From contig JALURZ010000144.1 in the NCBI GenBank assembly GCA_027058735.1, forward strand, positions 1 to 11,397: DNA of 11,397 nucleotides. Direction: 5' to 3'. Numbering within the stretch: position 1 is the stretch's first letter; each line of letters opens with the position of its first letter. The notes under the pieces were generated by a model that was given only the letters and a program-made list of their open reading frames with translations, ran no database searches and was not told the origin of the DNA. Position numbers and translations under genes: made by a program. The DNA is from Hyphomicrobiales bacterium (GTDB lineage: Bacteria > Pseudomonadota > Alphaproteobacteria > Rhizobiales > JALURZ01). Shown here piece by piece: positions 1 through 6,052 of the stretch.

Positions 1-1349
1 CAGGCGATCAGTGAGCGCTTGAGGCGCAGGGCGCGGCGGGCCAGATGATACAGGCGCGGGCGCGCCTTGATGAAGCCCTTGAGGGCGCGGGCATGGCGGA
101 TCAGGAACACCGCGATGGCGCCGCGCGCCGTGCGCGGAGACAGCAGGACGCCGAGCCGCTGGCTCCGGTCCGACCATTCCTTCTTGTAGCTTTCATCGCC
201 GATCGTAAAGTCGAATGACGTCAGCCCGGCCGCAAAACCGCGCTCCAGAAGGTGGTGCAGCAGAATATTGCCCGGCGAGCAGCGTGAGAATTCGCCCGAC
301 CGGTAAACCGTGACGACATAATAAAAACATCCCTTATGCTCCAGTCCGAAAACGGCCGCGATGACGTCACCATCCAGCTTCAGCGCGGCCAGCCGCACCA
401 CGCCCGCCGCGGCCGGCGCCGCCGCCACATTAGCGAAAAACTCATCCAGCTCACGCGGCGCGAACGGGTTGGTGCTGCCGCTGGCGATTAACTGCTCGCG
501 CTTGAGCTTAAGGATCTCCAGCGCCAGGTTTCTGCGCTCTTCCGCATTTTCCGGCCACACGAATTCCACCGCGCCCATGCGCCGCAGCCTGCGGTCCTTC
601 TCGCGCTGGCGGCGTCTGGTCTTTGCCGCGCGCCGTGCGGCATAAAAGTCTTCCCATGCGCCGCTCATCGCCATGGTGTGGGCGCTGAACGGTTCCCACT
701 CCCGGCACAGCGCCGAAAACGGATTGGCGAGAGCGCCAATCACCTCAGGCTGGCGGGTCAGGTGGACATAGTCGATATCGCCGGCCTGCGCCAGGACTTG
801 GCGCCACAGGCGCTCCAGGGCGTGCGGGGTGAGCCGCCGGGCGAAATCCGCATCGACCAGCGGCGCGTTGTAGTCGCAGACCGGCGCCCCCAGCCAGACC
901 AGGGCGCGGCCGAAAACGCCCTGCTCGATCCCCAGCGGCAGGATCATCCGCAACACCGCGTCGCGGTCATGGACAAAGACGAGCAGCAGTTCGATGCCCA
1001 CAGCCTTGCCCAGCGTCTCATGCCAGGCCGAAAGCCAGTCATGACGCTGAAACGCGGTGCAGGCGTGCCGGTCCTGAAACGCTTCCCAGTCGGCCCTGGC
1101 CATGGCGAAGCTGCGCTGCACGGCGAGGGTTACATCCCGGGGCGCATGGGGCGCGCCCGCATCTTGCGCCACCACGGACCCGAGAATTTCGGCGGGCCGC
1201 GCGGCCGCGAGCCGCTCATCGAAAGAGGCGCGCGGCGGGTCTTTTGCGGCTCGCCGGCGCGTCTTGCGGCTCGCCCGTGCGTCCCGCGCCAGCCCATCGC
1301 GATGCAGGCCCGACAATTTTCGGGTCTTTTCCAGCATCGATTGTGTCAT
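1..1349 (-). CDS. GNAT family acyltransferase, CelD/BcsL-like (C-terminus cut by window edge)
   Basis: This frame is open from an ATG at 1349 to the left edge and gives 449 visible residues; the stop lies outside. The protein looks like a CelD/BcsL-type GNAT acyltransferase, a cytoplasmic family often linked to modification of cellulose or other exopolysaccharides. The substrate cannot be read here. Family signs are an early TAFQRHDWLSAWHETLG block (about residues 98-114), a middle segment rich in basic residues (AKTRRRQREKDRR), and the C-terminal hallmark FDFTIGDESYKKEW at residues 379-392. Residues 1-80 are an Arg/Ala-rich, probably disordered extension. The start is therefore uncertain, and its Shine-Dalgarno is weak (AAGG at 1360-1363, 10 nt spacing). 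An internal ATG lies at residue 5, and another at residue 83 just before the domain. It is divergent from the SDR gene. Family assignment is fairly sure; the role is inference. Confidence 0.82.
   Translation of the reverse strand, partial: MTQSMLEKTRKLSGLHRDGLARDARASRKTRRRAAKDPPRASFDERLAAARPAEILGSVVAQDAGAPHAPRDVTLAVQRSFAMARADWEAFQDRHACTAFQRHDWLSAWHETLGKAVGIELLLVFVHDRDAVLRMILPLGIEQGVFGRALVWLGAPVCDYNAPLVDADFARRLTPHALERLWRQVLAQAGDIDYVHLTRQPEVIGALANPFSALCREWEPFSAHTMAMSGAWEDFYAARRAAKTRRRQREKDRRLRRMGAVEFVWPENAEERRNLALEILKLKREQLIASGSTNPFAPRELDEFFANVAAAPAAAGVVRLAALKLDGDVIAAVFGLEHKGCFYYVVTVYRSGEFSRCSPGNILLHHLLERGFAAGLTSFDFTIGDESYKKEWSDRSQRLGVLLSPRTARGAIAVFLIRHARALKGFIKARPRLYHLARRALRLKRSLIA
1244..1275 (-). 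repeat. 20-bp-period tandem direct repeat in the acyltransferase N-terminus
   Basis: The 12-mer TTGCGGCTCGCC occurs at 1244-1255 and again at 1264-1275 (plus-strand reading), and the flanking bases also partly match over a 20-bp period. Since 20 is not a multiple of three, the copies are read in different frames: ASRKT in one and RAAKD in the other. It lies in the low-complexity basic extension before the catalytic region. Confidence 0.6.
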
Positions 1350-1431
1350 AGTGAACCAACCTTGATCATGATCGCGTAGTGTCAATCCTGCCACGGCGAA
1401 GTGTAGGAAAAGTCAACAAACGGGACATATC
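1350..1431. promoter_or_regulatory. Divergent intergenic region with palindrome
   Basis: These 82 nt separate the divergent acyltransferase and SDR genes and should contain both promoters. The perfect palindrome GATCATGATC lies at 1364-1373 and could be an operator half or core. A TTGACA hexamer reads on the minus strand at 1385-1380, but I see no convincing -10 box at 16-18 nt from it, so the promoter is not firmly placed. A GGGA at 1422-1425, six nt before the SDR ATG, is a modest ribosome binding site. Regulation by a dimeric repressor is only a possibility. Confidence 0.35.
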
Positions 1432-2190
1432 ATGAGATTGAAGGACAAAACCGCGATCGTAACCGGCGCGGCATCGGGGTTCGGAGAGGCCATCGCGCGG
1501 CGGTTCGCGGCCGAAGGCGCAAGTGTCCTGCTCTGCGATATCAACGACGAGAGCGGCGAAAAGGTCGCTGCCAGCATTGGCGAGACCGGCGCGACGGCGC
1601 GCTATGTCCATGCGGATGTCGCCGATGATGCCCAGGTCGCGGCCATGATCGAGGCGGCGGTTTCCGCGTTCGGCGGGCTCGACATTCTGGTAAACAATGC
1701 CGGCATGCCCCAGCGCAACGGCCCCATGCTGGAGGTGGACGAGGACACCTTCGACAGGATTTTCGCGGTCAATGTGAAAAGTCTGTATCTCGCCGCGCGC
1801 CATGCCGTTCCGGTGTTTCGCGCGCGCGGCGGCGGGGTCATGATCAACATGGCCTCCACCGCGGGCATCCGGCCGCGCCCGGGGCTGGTCTGGTACAACG
1901 GCTCCAAGGGCGCCGCCGCCGCGCTCACCAAGGCCATGGCCATTGAACTCGCGACGGACGGGATTCGCGTCAATGCGCTGTGCCCCGTAGCCGGGGATAC
2001 GCCGATGCTGGCGGAGTTTCTCGGCGGCGAGGTCACCAAGGAAATGTATGACCAGTTCGTCTCCACCGTGCCCCTGGGCCGGTTGTCGACACCGACGGAT
2101 CTGGCCAATGCGGCGCTGTTTCTGGCCTGCGATGAAGCGGAACTTCTGACCGGCGTCTGCCTGCCGATCGATGGCGGGCGGTGCATCTGA
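1432..2190 (+). CDS. SDR family NAD(P)-dependent oxidoreductase
   Basis: This 252-residue protein has the usual length of a classical short-chain dehydrogenase/reductase, a cytoplasmic enzyme that interconverts alcohols and ketones using NAD(H) or NADP(H). The Rossmann glycine motif TGAASGFG is at residues 11-18. An aspartate at 36, at the end of beta-2, favours NAD over NADP. D62-V63, NNAG (88-91) and the complete catalytic tetrad N114, S142, Y155 and K159 (in YNGSK) are present. The end LTGVCLPIDGGRCI matches the family's usual 'DGG' C-terminus. The start follows a modest GGGA site. It is the only plus-strand gene here and converges with the ferredoxin reductase. The substrate cannot be told. 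Family names such as 3-oxoacyl-ACP reductase or glucose dehydrogenase would be guesses. A dihydrodiol dehydrogenase role, as for HcaB beside HcaC/HcaD, is possible from the neighbourhood only. Confidence 0.93.
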   Translation: MRLKDKTAIVTGAASGFGEAIARRFAAEGASVLLCDINDESGEKVAASIGETGATARYVHADVADDAQVAAMIEAAVSAFGGLDILVNNAGMPQRNGPMLEVDEDTFDRIFAVNVKSLYLAARHAVPVFRARGGGVMINMASTAGIRPRPGLVWYNGSKGAAAALTKAMAIELATDGIRVNALCPVAGDTPMLAEFLGGEVTKEMYDQFVSTVPLGRLSTPTDLANAALFLACDEAELLTGVCLPIDGGRCI

Positions 2191-2210
2191 GCGGTTTTTT
2201 CTCGCCCGCC
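2173..2210. terminator. Possible bidirectional terminator between convergent genes
   Basis: A perfect 8-bp GC inverted repeat (GGCGGGCG at 2173-2180, CGCCCGCC at 2203-2210) spans the 19-nt gap between the SDR and reductase stop codons, with both arms reaching into coding sequence. The T6 run (2195-2200) is inside the 22-nt loop instead of after the stem, so this is not a textbook intrinsic terminator. It may block both transcripts as a hairpin, or be a chance product of GC-rich codons. Confidence 0.3.
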
Positions 2211-3436
2211 TAACCTTTGAGCAGATCCTTCAAAGGCACGGCCCGGTCGCCCAGCCGGGTGCGATCGACCGGGATGTTCCGGCTCATGAGACGCCGCGCC
2301 ACCGCGATATCGCGCGGCGCGTTGATGGCATCGACACCGCACATCGCGCCCTGGTCGAAATAAAACAGGCTGAACGACCCGCCCTGCGGATCGCCGCGCA
2401 GCACCGCATCGTCCCAGTGCCCCGCCACACCCAGTATCTGCAGGTTGACCTTGAACTGGTTGGACCAGCCCCAGGGAATGTCGCTGAGGGCGTGCTCACT
2501 GCCGGCCAGGGTCCTTGCCGCCGCGATCGCCTGGTTCTGGGCGTTCTGCCAGGTTTCCAGCCGCACCCGGCGCCCAAGCACCGGGTTGTGATGGGCGGTC
2601 ACATCGCCGGCGGCGAAAATACGGGGGTCCTCGGTACGCCCGCATTCATCGACCCACAGACCGTTATCCACCTTGAGACCGGCGTCAGCGGCGAATTCCG
2701 CATTGGGAACAACGCCGATGCCGACAACGATGAGATCGGCGTCAAGGCCCGCCCCGCTGGCGAGGATCACCCGGGTGGAGCCGCCCGCCTGCTCAAGACG
2801 CACAGGGCTGTCGCCAAGCACAAGCTCGATGCCGCGGGTGCGATGAAGGTCTGCGAAATAGGCGCTCGTTCGCGGCCCCACGACGCGGGCCATCAGCCGC
2901 TCGCCCGCCTCGACGACGGCGACCCGGCACCCCAGCTCGCTCACAGCGGCGGCCGCCTCCAGCCCGATCAGCCCGCCGCCGATGACGACGCAGCGCACCC
3001 CTTTCGCGGCCTTGCGCGCAATGGCCAGACTGTCTTCGATCGTGCGCAGATACATGATCGGCGCTTCCGCCGCGCCGGGCAGTTCGAGCCGGCGCACCCG
3101 CGCGCCGGTGGTGATCATCAGCCGGTCATAGGCCAGCGTCGATCCATCCTCGAGACCCAGGATGCGGCGTTCCCGGTCGAGGGCGGTGATCCGCGTGCGC
3201 GCCCGGAACTCGACGTCCAGTTCGCCCAGCATGTCGTGGTCGAGCAGAATCGTGCTCTCGGGCGGATCGTCGCCCAGCAGCACCTGCTTGGACAGGGGCG
3301 GGCGCTCATAGGGCGGGTGCTGTTCCTCGCCGACCAGCACCAGCGGGCCCCCATAGCCCTCATCGCGCAGGGTCTTGACCGCCCAGCTTCCCGCCTGGCC
3401 GGCGCCGGCGACGACAACCGGCGCGGTCGCGCCCAT
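2210..3436 (-). CDS. FAD/NAD-dependent ferredoxin reductase
   Basis: This 408-residue flavoprotein belongs to the BphA4/HcaD/rubredoxin-reductase family, which passes electrons from NADH through FAD to a small iron-sulphur protein. Residue numbers are from the ATG at 3436. The FAD Rossmann motif GAGQAG is at 11-16, with E37 as the ribose ligand. PPYERPPLSK at 41-50 is a family hallmark. TTGARVRRL lies at 109-117, the NADH-binding GGGLIG at 153-158, and E176 favours NADH over NADPH. GIGVVPN (239-245) and IFAAGDV (273-279) complete the FAD site. The C-terminal reductase domain contains GWSNQFKVNLQILG. The codon before the ATG is GTG (3439), an equally possible start; an in-frame TGA at 3445-3443 excludes anything longer. 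No clear Shine-Dalgarno is seen. The gene lies just downstream of the Rieske ferredoxin gene, which suggests translational coupling and a shared function. Confidence 0.93.
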   Translation of the reverse strand: MGATAPVVVAGAGQAGSWAVKTLRDEGYGGPLVLVGEEQHPPYERPPLSKQVLLGDDPPESTILLDHDMLGELDVEFRARTRITALDRERRILGLEDGSTLAYDRLMITTGARVRRLELPGAAEAPIMYLRTIEDSLAIARKAAKGVRCVVIGGGLIGLEAAAAVSELGCRVAVVEAGERLMARVVGPRTSAYFADLHRTRGIELVLGDSPVRLEQAGGSTRVILASGAGLDADLIVVGIGVVPNAEFAADAGLKVDNGLWVDECGRTEDPRIFAAGDVTAHHNPVLGRRVRLETWQNAQNQAIAAARTLAGSEHALSDIPWGWSNQFKVNLQILGVAGHWDDAVLRGDPQGGSFSLFYFDQGAMCGVDAINAPRDIAVARRLMSRNIPVDRTRLGDRAVPLKDLLKG

Positions 3437-3464
3437 CACCGATCACCACGGGCGCGGCGGCGGG

Positions 3465-3797
3465 TCATTTTGCGGGCAGGCCGACGAACACATCCTCGCC
3501 CTCGACCCGGACCGGATAGGTCTTCAGATCGACCTCGGCCGGCGCGCTCCTGGCCTTGCCCGTGCGCACATCGAACAGCGCCTGATGGATCGGGCATTCG
3601 ATACATTCATCCTCCATAAAGCCGTCGGTCAAGATCGCGAATTCATGGGAGCAGACATTGTCCATGGCGTAAATTTCGCCATCGACCAGATAGAGACCGA
3701 TAAACTGCTCTTCGACCTCGACCCCCAGGGGCTCATCATTCAGAATTTCCGCCTTGTTCGCGACCTTGTGCCATTCGAGCGCACCATCCCCAGCCAT
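3465..3797 (-). CDS. Rieske-type [2Fe-2S] ferredoxin, oxygenase electron-transfer component
   Basis: This is a small soluble 110-residue Rieske protein of normal length for the ferredoxins of multi-component ring-hydroxylating oxygenases (BphA3/HcaC type; MocE-like proteins are also similar). It carries single electrons from the reductase to a terminal oxygenase. The cluster ligands are all present: C49 and H51 in CSHE, and C68 and H71 in CPIH, giving C-X-H-X16-C-X2-H. The C-terminal strand LKTYPVRVEGEDVFVGL is typical. No signal peptide or membrane segment is seen. The start has a good Shine-Dalgarno, AAGGAA at 3808-3803, five nt before the ATG. The reductase gene follows about 28 nt downstream, so the two probably form one operon. 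No oxygenase subunit is in the window, so the partner is unknown. A NirD-like role is less likely given the adjacent dedicated reductase. Confidence 0.92.
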   Translation of the reverse strand: MAGDGALEWHKVANKAEILNDEPLGVEVEEQFIGLYLVDGEIYAMDNVCSHEFAILTDGFMEDECIECPIHQALFDVRTGKARSAPAEVDLKTYPVRVEGEDVFVGLPAK

Positions 3798-3909
3798 GGC
3801 TGTTCCTTGTTATTGTTGTTCGTTGTCCAATCGCGGGAAATCCTATATCGCCCGTCGGATTCAAGAAAGCGGCTGATCGACGTATTTCCACAATATGGCG
3901 AAGGGGGGC
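3798..3909 (-). promoter_or_regulatory. Leader/promoter spacer before the ferredoxin gene
   Basis: This 112-nt gap separates pbpC from the same-strand ferredoxin gene. It is visibly more AT-rich than its surroundings and ends in an A-rich leader with the AAGGAA ribosome binding site (3808-3803). A TATA-like stretch (GATATAGG on the minus strand, about 3848-3841) could be part of a promoter, but I cannot pair it with a convincing -35. A GATTC (GANTC, the CcrM methylation motif of alphaproteobacteria) lies at 3858-3862. No strong terminator for pbpC is seen, so some read-through is possible. Confidence 0.35.
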
Positions 3910-6027
3910 CTATTCGACGAAAATACTGACCCGGTCCGACCGCCCGGCGGCATCCACGACCGCAATCGTCACAAAGCCCGGGCCATCCGCGACCCAGCGC
4001 ACGGAGCGGCTATATGACCCTCTGGAAACGGGCCGCCCGTTGACCAGCCAGGTGAAAGGCGCTTCGCCATTGCGCAGCTTGATCGCAAGCGGGGCCGGGG
4101 CCCGCTCGCCCTTCAAACCCAGATCGACGCGAACCCCATCTCGCGGATAGGCGATTTCAGGCGCGCGGTCGCGCGCAACCGGACCCTTGCGCGGATGGCG
4201 GAACCGGCGCAGGGGCGGCGGCAGATCGGCGCCCGGCGCCCTCAAGACGCCGTTTGGCGGCGGCGGCGCGGCGGTGCGCCGCGCGCCGAGCCTGTCGAAC
4301 GCTTCAAACAGCAGCGGCGCCGCCGTCTCGATGCCCGAAAGCCCGGGCACGGGCCGGGCGTCCGGACGGCCGACCCACACCCCGATCACATGCGCCCCGT
4401 CAAACCCGATGGCCCAGGCATCGCGATAGCCATAGGACGTGCCGGTCTTGAAGGCGATCTGCCCGGCCGACCCGTTTGCCGGCGGCGGGGTCGAGCGCAG
4501 GATATCGCCCACATACCAGGCCGCCGCCGGTTCCAGCACCCGCGACCCCTCATCCGGCATCCGGCCCGCACGCGTGCGCAGGGCCAGGCCCGAGCCGCCG
4601 CGCGCGATCGCCCCATAGGCGCTGACCAGCCCGCGCAGCGACACGCCGACGCCGCCAAGCCCGATCGCCAGCCCGGCGGCGGCGCCATCGGGCAGGGTCA
4701 GCCTTGCCCCCGCCCGCTCGAGCCGCGAAAACAACCGGCTCGGCCCCACCGCGTCAAGCACCAGCACAGCGGGCACATTGAGCGAGCGGGTCAGCGCCTC
4801 GCGGATGGTCACACTGCCAAGATAGCGGCCATCGAAATTGACCGGCACATAGCCGGAAAAGCCGGTCGGACGGTCCTCGATCAGGCTTTCGGGATGGGCG
4901 AGGCCCGCTTCAAAGGCGAGGGCGTAGATAAACGGCTTGAGCGCGGAGCCGGGCGAGCGCACAGCCAGTGTCATATCGACGAATCCGTTGCGGGTGCTAT
5001 CGAGAAGGCCGGCCGAGCCGACCGACGCCAGGATTTCGCCGGTGCGGTGATCGGCCACCAGAATGGCGGCCGACAGGCCCGGCCCGAGCGCGGCGATGCG
5101 CGCCGCGGAAAGGCGCTCCAGAGATGCCTGGAGGCTGCGCCTTATGGTCAGCCTGTGTTCGCGTCCCGGGGCTTCGAGACGGGCGCGGCGGGCGAGATGG
5201 GCGGCGAATTTCGGAAAATCGCGGCGGCGCGATCGCACCGGCTCGCCCATCGCCGCGCGGGCCTCATCGGCGCTCAGCACGCGGACGCGCGCGAGGCGGT
5301 CCAGCACCCGGTCGCGCGCCTGCCTGACGCGGGCGGGCGCGCGTTCGGGGCGGCGCAGTTCAGGCGCCTGGGGGATGGCGACAAGCATCGCCGCCTGCGC
5401 GCTCGTCAGGCGTCCGGGCTCCTTGCCGAAATAGGCCAGAGAGGCGGCGCGGATCCCTTCCAGATTGCCGCCATAGGGCGCCAGCACGAAATACAGGTTC
5501 AAGATCTCCTGCTTGGAGAGCTGGCGCTCGATCTTGCGCGCATACAGGATCTGGCGCAGCTTTCCGGCCACGGTCCGTGTCGATCGATGATCGAGCAGCC
5601 GCGCGACCTGCATGGTGAGAGTGGAGCCGCCGGACACGATGCGGCGATGGCGCACGATCTGAAAGGCGGCCCGCGCAAGGGCACGGTAGTCCACGCCGTC
5701 ATGGGCATAAAACCGCCGGTCCTCATATCCGATCAGCATCCTGACAAGGCGCGGATCGACAGCCTCGCCGGAGACCGCCAGACGCCAGCGGCCAGCGGCG
5801 GTGGTGAAGGGCCGCAGCAAGCTGCCGTCGCGATCGAGCACCAGGGTTGAGGTTTCCAGATCGCCCGGGCGCGGCACGGGCGGCAGCGCGGCCTCCATTC
5901 CGGCCACCAGACGCACGGCCGGCTGTATCAGGCCAACCGCCAGCAGCATCGCGCTGGCGAACACCGCCAGCACCGCAGCCCGCAGCCGGGGCCGGCGGCG
6001 CGGCGTCTGGCGAGACCGTCCCGGCAT
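3910..6027 (-). CDS. pbpC: Penicillin-binding protein 1C (bifunctional glycosyltransferase/transpeptidase)
   Basis: The 705-residue class A PBP polymerises lipid II and may cross-link peptidoglycan on the outer face of the inner membrane. An Arg-rich cytoplasmic tail (1-16) precedes a membrane anchor at about 17-34. The GT51 domain shows EDRRFYAHDGVD (102-113, catalytic E102), GGSTLTMQ (133-140) and a KIERQLSKQEILNLYF...YFGK block (165-202). The transpeptidase has SALK (nucleophile S361, K364), SLN (415-417) and KTGTS (527-531), so both activities look intact. The C-terminal 85 or so residues match the BiPBP_C domain specific to PBP1C. The start was set at the ATG at 6027: GGGAG (6040-6036) lies 8 nt upstream and the A2M stop is 25 nt upstream. 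An upstream in-frame start at 6171 would add 48 unlikely residues overlapping the A2M gene. The order A2M then pbpC is the same as yfhM-pbpC of E. coli, which points to cotranscription. Confidence 0.96.
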   Translation of the reverse strand: MPGRSRQTPRRRPRLRAAVLAVFASAMLLAVGLIQPAVRLVAGMEAALPPVPRPGDLETSTLVLDRDGSLLRPFTTAAGRWRLAVSGEAVDPRLVRMLIGYEDRRFYAHDGVDYRALARAAFQIVRHRRIVSGGSTLTMQVARLLDHRSTRTVAGKLRQILYARKIERQLSKQEILNLYFVLAPYGGNLEGIRAASLAYFGKEPGRLTSAQAAMLVAIPQAPELRRPERAPARVRQARDRVLDRLARVRVLSADEARAAMGEPVRSRRRDFPKFAAHLARRARLEAPGREHRLTIRRSLQASLERLSAARIAALGPGLSAAILVADHRTGEILASVGSAGLLDSTRNGFVDMTLAVRSPGSALKPFIYALAFEAGLAHPESLIEDRPTGFSGYVPVNFDGRYLGSVTIREALTRSLNVPAVLVLDAVGPSRLFSRLERAGARLTLPDGAAAGLAIGLGGVGVSLRGLVSAYGAIARGGSGLALRTRAGRMPDEGSRVLEPAAAWYVGDILRSTPPPANGSAGQIAFKTGTSYGYRDAWAIGFDGAHVIGVWVGRPDARPVPGLSGIETAAPLLFEAFDRLGARRTAAPPPPNGVLRAPGADLPPPLRRFRHPRKGPVARDRAPEIAYPRDGVRVDLGLKGERAPAPLAIKLRNGEAPFTWLVNGRPVSRGSYSRSVRWVADGPGFVTIAVVDAAGRSDRVSIFVE

Positions 6028-6035
6028 ATCGTGGG

Positions 6036-6040
6036 CTCCC
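6036..6040 (-). promoter_or_regulatory. Ribosome binding site deciding the pbpC start
   Basis: GGGAG on the minus strand lies 8 nt before the ATG at 6027, in the 25-nt gap after the A2M stop codon. It supports this start over the longer frame that opens at 6171 inside the A2M gene. Confidence 0.6.
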
Positions 6041-6052
6041 GGTCCGGGCCGC

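Noticed and set aside
678..1379. Open frame on the plus strand (233 codons) opposite the acyltransferase
   Set aside because: The minus frame gives a recognisable GNAT protein; the plus frame resembles nothing.
2171..3619. Open frame on the plus strand (482 codons) opposite the reductase and ferredoxin
   Set aside because: It crosses two genuine minus-strand genes and the convergent junction, and shows no domain.
4195..5850. Long open frame on the plus strand (551 codons) opposite pbpC
   Set aside because: It is antisense to a gene with clear GT51 and transpeptidase motifs, has a low-complexity Arg/Ala/Gly/Gln composition and no recognisable domain; it is a shadow of high-GC codon bias.
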